A stretch of DNA of 64,000 nt, from positions 62,001 to 126,000 of the forward strand of contig JAQGDQ010000480.1 of assembly GCA_030141605.1 (NCBI GenBank). The letters are read 5' to 3'. This stretch comes from Tubiluchus corallicola (Eukaryota; Priapulida; Priapulimorpha; Priapulimorphida; Tubiluchidae). Within the stretch, counting starts at the first letter, position 1. The number at the start of each line of letters is the position of its first letter. Below the pieces are notes generated by a model. That model saw nothing but the letters and a program-made list of their open reading frames with translations, did no database searches and was not told the origin of the DNA. The position numbers and the translations under genes were made by a program. Positions 56,301 through 64,000 of the stretch are shown in pieces.

Positions 56301-59094
56301 AACAAAGTTATAGTTAATTAATACACAAATACTTTACATTATAACATAGGGTTGTAGAATATCATATAAAAAGTTTATTTTATGTTTGGAGTTCTTATCT
56401 GTTTTCTAATTAGATTGCTGAATATTAAATACTGGTCGGGCAGCTTTTTTTATTGCACTGACCTAAAAACAAGTGGAGAAAAATGCACAACAGCAAGAGC
56501 CTACCAACCTGCAATTTTAACACAACAATCTCAATTATTCAAATATGTATGAAAGTATGTGTTAAACAGTGCTTAAATACCTTCTTTTCTGTCATATTGA
56601 TGACAGACATTACACCAAACACGTTGTCACTGTCATCATCATCATCTTCCATGTCGCTGTCAGCTCCAGTGGAATTTTCAGCTTGCTAAGAGGAACAAAA
56701 ATTCAGTCACATAAATTTCTCACTAAGAGAATACTTGTACTTCACAATTCGGTTCGCTTTTGTTTAAACAAATATTTTTTGTGAATTATTATTCAGCAGT
56801 TTCACAGATGCCGCTCTCTTTTCGTAATACCAGGAAATAGGCTCAAATACTGCTAAACCGAAATAATAGTAAACCGAATCAACATTTTTATTAAATAATG
56901 TTACACTCTAACTTCAAGTCCACTTTTTTCCTCAGACTCAGTACTTTAGTTATTTGTTTGTTTGAATGTTTGATCCTTGACATAAACTGTCTTTCCCATA
57001 TTTGGATGTACATGGGCCTAAACAATGTAGGCCCTGCATTGTTTAACTTTCGGTTGCTAACCAGACATCATAATCACTTAGCAATTTTCCTTACCGTAGC
57101 TAGATCTTACTCTCAAAAATGTCTATAAGATGTAATAATTATACTTTCGGGACACAATACTAATCTAAAAATTTTCAACAATCCATCTTGTGAAATTTTC
57201 ATCTCAGAAGAAATTAACTATATTGGAAATGAAACATGATCACGGTAAACAATAAATGACATTTTCGTACCTTTATCACACAGCCAACATAATTCTGACT
57301 CAGGATTAAATTTGCTAATGCTGATGTGTTGATGTGAGCCTTCTGAAATAGCTGACAAAATTTAAATTCATAAAACATTATGAAAAGCTGCTAAAACATG
57401 GTAAGAACAAGCATGCAAAATAACATCAGCAAGCAATTTTAATTTTAATTACAAAAAACAATGTCAACTAAATCACCAAAGCAGCGATTGACTCCAGCCT
57501 AAGTGCTGAGCAGCTTGCTGCTTTACCAACTAGCGACTATTCACGGCATAGATCCGCCACTATAGTCAGGGCTGGATCATGATGAAGAGAGGTCCTAGCC
57601 TACTCAACTCATGAAACCACAACCCAACACTCAGATGGGGTGTGCTCACCCCTACTCTCAAGAATGAGAGAAAGATAGAAGTACTTTTTAAACAAAATTG
57701 AGTGATGCAAAGGGTAAAGAAAGGTGTAAAAATAAAATAAAGCTAATCACAATTCTACCTCTAAAGGATGCAAGATGATATTGCTATATGCTGTAGTGAA
57801 TGCAAAACCGCGTAATTGTTAAAAATGAACAGTAAAAAACTTTCTGCAATAACACACTTTGTATAGCAATTGCAGCCTCGACCAAAATCCATTTTTCCAT
57901 AGAAAATAACACTTTTCATCTTTACCTGCTGAAGCAGACATTTGATGCCATGAAAATCTGAATCATCTGGCACTCTGGCTTCAAAATCAACACAGACTTC
58001 CTGAAATGGTGCAAAACAAATTGTGTTATTATATTGGATAACAGTTGGAACAAATTAACTAAATATGTACAATAGATGCTACTACGTTAATTGTGCTTGG
58101 ATTCTTCAACAAATCCTGATTACCACAAGACAATGGAGAAAAATACTTTACTCCAAAATCTAAATAATCATGTAACCAAAGGTCACTGGCTCGAGTTTTT
58201 TAAAGTGTGTGCTCGTACAGATATAAAAAACATTTTCCTTAAACATAGAGTAATATCATCATGGAACAACATTAATGAGTGTTACTAGTGATAATGACAT
58301 GGATATCTAAAGAATGCTTGAAGCTGAGTCAGGAACACTTTCAAGCCTGATGAACAAGTAATCAAGCATATGCTTACAGCTAATGTTTTTCGTCTTGAAA
58401 TTTTATATTGATCGTGTGCATGCTATCTTATTGCATACAGTCTGATGCGAAGTCTATGAAACTTGTAAACTTGTCAAGACCATTAGGTACAGCCATTTTT
58501 GACAGTAAGTCATTTAACAAGTTTAGATAACATTGTGTAAAGTGTGTAAAAATAATAAGCTAGAGCATTCAAATCATTGAAACATTCCTCGCAAACTAAG
58601 AAAAAGTTTAAATTACTTTATATTGTCAATAAGATCTTTAGTGTGTTTTTGATAAGCTTCAATTATTGTGAAATTGCTACATTTAAATATTTTAGTGTTT
58701 AAACAATTGTATTCATATTTTATGTAGAGCTAAATAAAGTAATCGTTAATCGTGATACAGTAACATTTTGCTAGATGACCAGAACATTTTTTTCGAATTA
58801 CATAAGTCTTTCAAACACGTAAGCACAATGCTAAGCAATATAGCTTTTTATGGAGTTTCTTGATACCGATACTGTACTTTAAAATTCTGTTTTCTTCCCC
58901 TTTATTAGCTTTAATGATTCTCACCGATTTATATTAAAGTCTTAGCTTATCTCGCAATTTATTACCTGTCCAACTGCTTCGTCTTCACTTGTTCCCATTG
59001 TATCACTGCTGCCTGACTCATTTTCATTATCATCTATAGTTTCACGATTAGACTCTTTCTCGCCAAAAACACGCTTCTTTAAGGAAGCAGACAT
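53327..59094 (-). CDS. BCCIP: BCCIP homologue, seven exons, complete
   Basis: Exons (minus strand): 58966..59094, 57926..58000, 57271..57342, 56581..56685, 55693..55874, 54259..54418 and 53327..53509. They total 906 bases and 301 residues, with all joins in frame. The first four introns and the last are phase 0, and intron 5 is phase 2. The N terminus is basic then acidic (KKRVFGEKES, DDNENESGSS). The core contains DDSDFHGIKCLLQQ, QNYVGCVIK, an Asp-rich loop before NVFGVMSVINMTEKK, then GLLISERFVNIPAQIAVPMY. The C terminus has GGKWTEDDAEYRAYRTVVVVP. These match human BCCIP (314 residues) in order and spacing as I remember it. BCCIP binds BRCA2 and p21 in vertebrates, and its yeast relative Bcp1 chaperones ribosomal protein L23 and aids 60S export. 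Nuclear location is expected. A minus-strand AATAAA lies about 25 bases past the stop. Its 3' end faces KTI12. Confidence 0.95.
53700..53815 (+). repeat. Dispersed repeat family B, copy 3 (right end only)
   Basis: Shares GTCTTTCAAACATGTG, GCTAAAGTAATGTAAC, GGAAAGTTTTTTGA and ACTTTAAAATTCTCTTGTCTTCCC with the other copies. It lies in the last BCCIP intron. Only the right part of the family is present. Confidence 0.65.
57487..57532 (-). repeat. tRNA-like SINE head in a BCCIP intron (weak)
   Basis: On the minus strand, TAGTTGGTAAAGC resembles an A box, followed by GCTGCTCAGCAC and GGCTGGAGTC, a poor B box. A GC-richer tail follows to about 57650 on the plus strand. Confidence 0.3.
58475..58915 (+). 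repeat. Dispersed repeat family B, copy 4 (BCCIP intron 1)
   Basis: Full-length member with ACCATTAGGTACAGCCATTTTTG at the left, AAGTTTAGATAACATTGTGT, and at the right AAGTCTTTCAAACACGTAAGC, ATGCTAAGCAATATAGC and TTCTTCCCCTTTATTAGC. Confidence 0.78.
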
Positions 59095-61501
59095 CTTGCA
59101 ACCGTTTATTTAGATTTCCTGTAGAGGGCAGCATGTGCGTGGAGTGTTTTTATTTTGTACTTTCGTTTTTTCTGACTTTTTCGGCCCTGTTGCAAGAGTT
59201 CCAAACTGATTTTGTCGGGCGGAAGTTATTGCATTGACATTTTTTAATCTTAAGTTTATGCGGTTATAGTGGAGAGACTAGCAAATCATATGTGGAATCT
59301 TAAATGCTTTGGGCATTATGTTTTAATTTGCTGGTGTGTTGACTATTTATTGCATTAGTTGTATATAATAATAATATAATTAAATTATCAGTTTATTATT
59401 CATTACAGAATGCAGACTGCAGTATAATGTATTATCTATTAAATTTATCGTAGCATTAATTACAGTTGAATACCACATTGAAACGAGAAGTGCATCTAAT
59501 AAAGTTCTATGCACAATCAGTGCTCATCACAACTAGATTGATGACAAGCCATGACATCATATTCCTTCAACTGATAGATGATTGCAGGTGAACTTGGTAA
59601 GGTTACTGAAGTAATAAATTAATAACTCAGTTCCATATAAAATATCCCTGACATGGGGCTATACTGATGTTTTGCATAAATGTGAGGTGATAATATTTCA
59701 CTGTTGCACAATTATAAGTATATTTTCATAAGTATACCCTCTGTAAACCCACATTGAAATTTTCCAGCTTGAGCGCTAATGTTGCACGTTATGACCAATA
59801 TTGTAACAGTGTTTGAAACTGTATGCAGGCAGACTCAAGTCTATTGTAAGATTGTGCAGTAAAATTCTTCAGTGCGTAATTGAAAGCTGAAACTTTTTGC
59901 AGGTAAATCTACAACGTCATTCACTGAGTTGTTATCATTTGCTAGCTTATAGGGTCTAAAACATTGCAGATCCCATCTCTTGATGCCATACTGCTAGGCA
60001 CTCCTATCTTCCATTACTGGTCGCAATGCACCATCCCTCAAATCTAGAGTTGTTTTCAAAAGCTATTTTTGGAGTATGTCCAGAATAATTGGACAGTACG
60101 TTTTTGTGATTTCAAAAGCTTTGCTTAATGCTATAGAATGAGGAGATTCCCTTGGCTGTCTTAGTACATGCCCAATCCAGTGCAGTCTTCTTGGATTTGT
60201 TTACTCCAAGGATTCTTCTTCACCACATAACTATAAACTATGAATTTTTTATCACACATCAAAAAATACAATATCAAACACATCAATAAATTTAAAATGA
60301 AATAAATTGAATAGTACGAGGTGAGTGTACGACCATACGGTCATTAACACACTCACCTTACTTAAATGAAAAAATGATTATAATTATGCATGCTTCTGTA
60401 GATAACTTAATAATGTAAATAAGGATGAAGTAAATGATGCAATAATAGCAATGGTATAAGAACAATAAACCTGAAAGTTGAGAAAGGAAAACATAATATC
60501 TAATTACAACCTTGGGTGAGCCTTGTGAAAAAATTTTTAAATAGTCACGAATTTGAATTATCTGATTATCTGTCAATGCACTACTTACTTGAATTACAAT
60601 ACACCATATTACTTACTTGTTTATGCAATTATATATATATACACATATATGTACCCAAATTTAAGTGGGGGAGAAGAGATTAAATTATATATTATACTTG
60701 TAGTAATAACTATAATTGTATAGAACATTTAAATATAATTGATGGTAGTAATGTAGCCATCATAACCATTAAAGGTGTGCTGTGGGGAGGGGGGCAAATT
60801 ATAAGAATATAAGTGATTCATTAGCAACATTAATGCTACAATAATACATTCAAAAGTTTTTGTATCATGAGGAAAATAATGTTGATTATATGTGGGCGAG
60901 GAGAGGTTATATCATGAGTCTTTATAACCAAATTATTTTATAAATATAGCTATAAGGAACAACCGCAATACCATAATATGCATATAATATTATGTGTAAA
61001 GAAAGGAGAGGGGTATTCATTGGCAAAGTATGATTCTTAATCGAAATTAAAACTAAAATAATATATTTGATTATACTATATGAATGATAATGATACTTTT
61101 CTCACATAAATTAATTGGTCAACTAATCAAGCAAATACTCTGCTGGTTATAAGCTAAGAGCATTCAAGGCTTATTTTCTAAGTGGAAACAAATACAGATA
61201 TAGGCTTTGAAGAATGAATAATTTCATTTTAATTGATTTATACCTTTTATTAATGAAGTAACAAAAGTCTTAAAGATATCTATTAGTAAAAGAAAAGCAA
61301 TAGTGCAAAAAGACACACGTGCACAAAAAAGGAAAAAAAACCTCTGATCTTCTACGCCAATGAATTTTTACTAATTAAAAATATCTTATATTGCTTGGTA
61401 GCTATTTTTAGAGAAGGAGAGGAAATGATTGTCTTGGGCACACAATTCCACAAAATAACTCAATTGTGCTGTAAGGTATTTAAGCCATACGCTGTGTTAA
61501 A
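59095..61501. other. BCCIP upstream region and AT-rich gene desert
   Basis: The first 200 bases should contain the BCCIP promoter. Beyond that the DNA is AT-rich with patches such as GGGGGAGAAGAGATTA and GGGCGAGGAGAGGTTAT near 60665-61010 that recur loosely. No gene was recognised. The last few hundred bases may be the 3' part of the decayed LINE. Confidence 0.5.
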
Positions 61502-62950
61502 TCATGTTTGAAAATAGTGTCCTCTACTGGAAGACCTAGTATAGTGAGAGTGAACGTCTTTGAATAAGGTAAAGTAGTTAGTATATAGTTCAGGCAACTG
61601 CCGGTTATTAAACTTATGTATGAGTTTAAATAATTCAAGATTATAAATATCTTCTATTTTCAAAAAACTAAGGTGTATGTACGATGGTGCTGCATGGTCT
61701 CTGTAATTGGCGAAACTCTTGTATTTAACTATTTTATTCTGAACTGTTAATAGTGGTTGTAATAAGTATTTTTTGTTTGCCACCAAGACAACACACAGTA
61801 TTGGAGGTATGGATAGACTAATGCATGATAGATCATTTTCAAAATAGGCAAATTAATAAAATGTCTTAACTTTGCAAAAATACCAGCTGTTTTGTTTAAT
61901 TTTGTTGCTGTAGAGGAAATGTGTGTAGACCACTTCATATTGTTATCAATATGCAACCCAAGGTATTTTATACTACTACCTTGTGTTAGAGTTATGTCGC
62001 CAATTTTGAGTTCAAAAGTGGAAGAGTCTTGTTGTGGAAGGTTCCTACTGATTAACATATACTTAGTTTTAGTGAATTAACAGATAATAATTAACAGATA
62101 TTTCATTTGCTTTCATCCAGTCATCAATCTTTTTTAGTTCGTTGTTAGTGCGATGTTGAATAGTTAAATAGTTAGTAGATGTGAGGAAGAGACTTGTGTT
62201 ATCAGCGAAAAGATGAGTGTTAAAATCAGTAGCAAGAGGAAGGTCATTGATATAGATAAGGAAAAGCACCGGCCCAAGAGTGAATCCTTGAGGTACACCA
62301 CAATTAATGTCTAGCAAATCAGAGCATGTATTATTAATAATGGTGAACTGTTGTCGGTTAGTTAAGTAAGATTTAAGGAGATCCAAGACAGGGCCTCTGA
62401 TTCCATAATAATGTAATTTATGTAGTAGAATATCATGTTGAACTGTGTCAAAAGCTTTAGATAAATCTAAGAATATTGCACAAGTGAATAGTTTTTTGTC
62501 TAAATTTAGAAGCATATTTTCAACAAATTCAGAAGTACCTAATGAAATAGAGTAAGTTTTGAGGAAGCCAAATTGAAAATTTTGTTAGTATATTACATGA
62601 AGTGAGAAAATTGTTAATGCGATTACAAATAATATTTTCAAAAATTTTGGAAACTGGCAACAGGAGAGAAATTGGATGATAATTTGATAGGTTGTTTGGC
62701 AAATCATTTTTATAAGGTGGTTTTACTGTAGTTACTTTTAGACATTTAGGAAACGTTCCCTCAGAAACTGCCATATTAAATAATCGAGAAAGTACTGGGA
62801 CAATTAAATCAGTTGCTAATTTGTAGAATTTAACCGGGACACTTTCTGGGCCAGATGACTTATTTTCGTTAAGTTTATTAAGAGACAACAATGTTTCTAA
62901 TTCAGAGATGGGATAAAAGAAAATAGATTTGTCATTTGGAGCATTTAAGA
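61502..62950 (-). pseudogene. Decayed non-LTR retrotransposon, reverse-transcriptase region
   Basis: Four minus-strand frames in order (62529..62891, 62069..62515, 61747..62058, 61502..61786) are pieces of one LINE-type polymerase broken by frameshifts. Visible blocks include NKSSGPESVPVKFYK, YHPISLL with KIFENII, CAIFLDLSKAFDTVQHDILL (block A), CGVPQGFTLGPVLFLIYIND (block B), HLFADNTSLF (block C) and the thumb-region KYLGLHIDNNMKW. Block C normally reads F/Y-A-D-D, but here the second Asp is Asn. With the frameshifts, this copy cannot be active. The upstream endonuclease region is missing, as expected for a 5'-truncated insert. The style resembles jockey/CR1-like LINEs, but the clade was not tested. 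Confidence 0.88.
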
Positions 62951-63665
62951 ATGATTGGTAGGTCTTCGAAGTAGATGGGATTTTATTGGCCAGTCAGATT
63001 GGCCAATCAATTATTATAATGCAGATCATCTTTGGATATTCCGTCAGATCTTTTGATACAGGTCTAAAAGTTTCTGTAGAGACACCTTTGCATAGCACCA
63101 ATTTCCTTCTGTTGTTTAACTTTTATGGTCGATATATACCATACATTTTTAACTAAAGTTGAAAAGATCCAAACTTTAATTATAAGAGAAACCCTATTGT
63201 TTTCAAACACCTTTGTGAGATCTGAATAAGCGGACAATACTAGAATTTTCCGTTGTTGTATGTCACCTTCTGTGTCTCATGAGCTACCGAAATATTTACA
63301 TTTTGTCGAATTACCGAATTACCTCGAATTATTTGATTTACGAATCATCACCTTCTCGCTGAATGTGATATATTTCTTTAAATACCCCAAAGTTATATTT
63401 AATAACAAACGAAACATTCAAGGTCATTGATTACCCGACTGCAATTTCTCATCTACCTGGTATTGCAAGTTATCAAAATATAGGAACTCTGCTCTGGAAA
63501 AATCTCAAGGTCAGTGATCAGTCCTCTAGAATCTGACACAACAGGTCTATAACTGGTTACTGAAGCTTGGTCATCTGACTTTTTACTGTTTGACATTTCA
63601 CATTTTAAGCTCATTGACTGCCCAAAGCCCTACTGAAACCTATAGTATCCCCATCTACTTTAGAT
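62951..63665. other. Intergenic, no gene recognised
   Basis: AT-rich. CTCGAATTATTTGATTTACG near 63323 loosely resembles ends of other small elements. Nothing is firmly supported. Confidence 0.45.
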
Positions 63666-64000
63666 CAGTGGTTCGTAACCTTTTTTACTGCTGGTACCAC
63701 CTGAAAGCGAACACAGTCGTCTGGAACCCCTTGTAGAAATTTACAAAAAGTATGTATATAGGAACATAATAGGTTTTTTAAACACAGTCTTTCACTCGTT
63801 CTGCTTGCCAAAATAAAAACTATTATTACAACAACATTTTATTACTGAAAACATTTTATTAGTGACAACATAAATACTGAACGTATGCAGTGTAGCACAG
63901 CGTAGTGTCAATGGCTAACTAAATAACATTAGACTGCACCCGCCTACCACTTTCCTGGCTAGACAGTGAAGTGAAGGCGGTGGAAAATCAATAGATGAGG
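63666..64000 (+). mobile_element. hAT-like element, left end, running off the window
   Basis: Starts CAGTGGTTCGTAACCTTTTTT, close to the CAGTGGTTCTCAACCTTTTT terminus widespread in hAT transposons. It is followed by GGTACCACCTGAAAG and GGAACCCCTTGTAGAAATTT, also typical. The other end is outside the window and no transposase is seen in the visible part. Confidence 0.65.

Overview
This window is nuclear DNA from an invertebrate animal. It is AT-rich, with split genes (GT-AG introns of roughly 0.3-3 kb), polyadenylation signals, simple-sequence repeats and many mobile-element remnants. A peptide-type class A GPCR argues against a sponge, plant or fungus. The ShKT protein, non-LTR retrotransposon debris and low gene density would fit a cnidarian or an invertebrate deuterostome such as a tunicate. 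I cannot name the species from the sequence.

Layout. 1-2.5 kb: last two exons of a neuropeptide-type GPCR (+). 3-8.9 kb: complete six-exon secreted protein with five ShKT domains (-). 10.4-11.7 kb: two-exon single-pass membrane protein of unknown family (-). 12-26 kb: mostly repeats, including a 115-bp tandem array, a 74-bp hairpin array beside a retrotransposon-like 3' end, terminal-inverted-repeat elements and a GC-rich insert. 26.3-28.1 kb: intronless 578-residue protein joining a four-helix, CD20-like membrane region to a tyrosine-kinase-like domain that has lost key catalytic residues (-). 28-33 kb: gene-poor and transposon-rich. 33.4-59.1 kb: a housekeeping cluster of RCC1 (-, 10 exons), an intronless PFTAIRE-type CDK (+), SF3B5 (+, 2 exons), KTI12 (+, intronless) and BCCIP (-, 7 exons). 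59-64 kb: a decayed LINE reverse transcriptase (-) and the start of a hAT-like element.

The cluster genes act in conserved nuclear or translational processes: the Ran gradient, cell-cycle kinase signalling, the U2 snRNP SF3b complex, tRNA wobble-uridine modification through Elongator, and BCCIP functions in DNA repair and 60S ribosome maturation. RCC1 and the CDK are head to head, about 0.9 kb apart. KTI12 and BCCIP are tail to tail. I see no evidence that these genes form one pathway. The most unusual item is the four-TM pseudokinase fusion. RCC1 also carries instructive structural features: a GC-AG intron, a transposon-like element inserted beside a splice donor, and a recent duplication that copied part of an exon.

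All exon boundaries were read by eye from splice consensus, reading phase and similarity to protein families as I know them. No alignment or database search was run.
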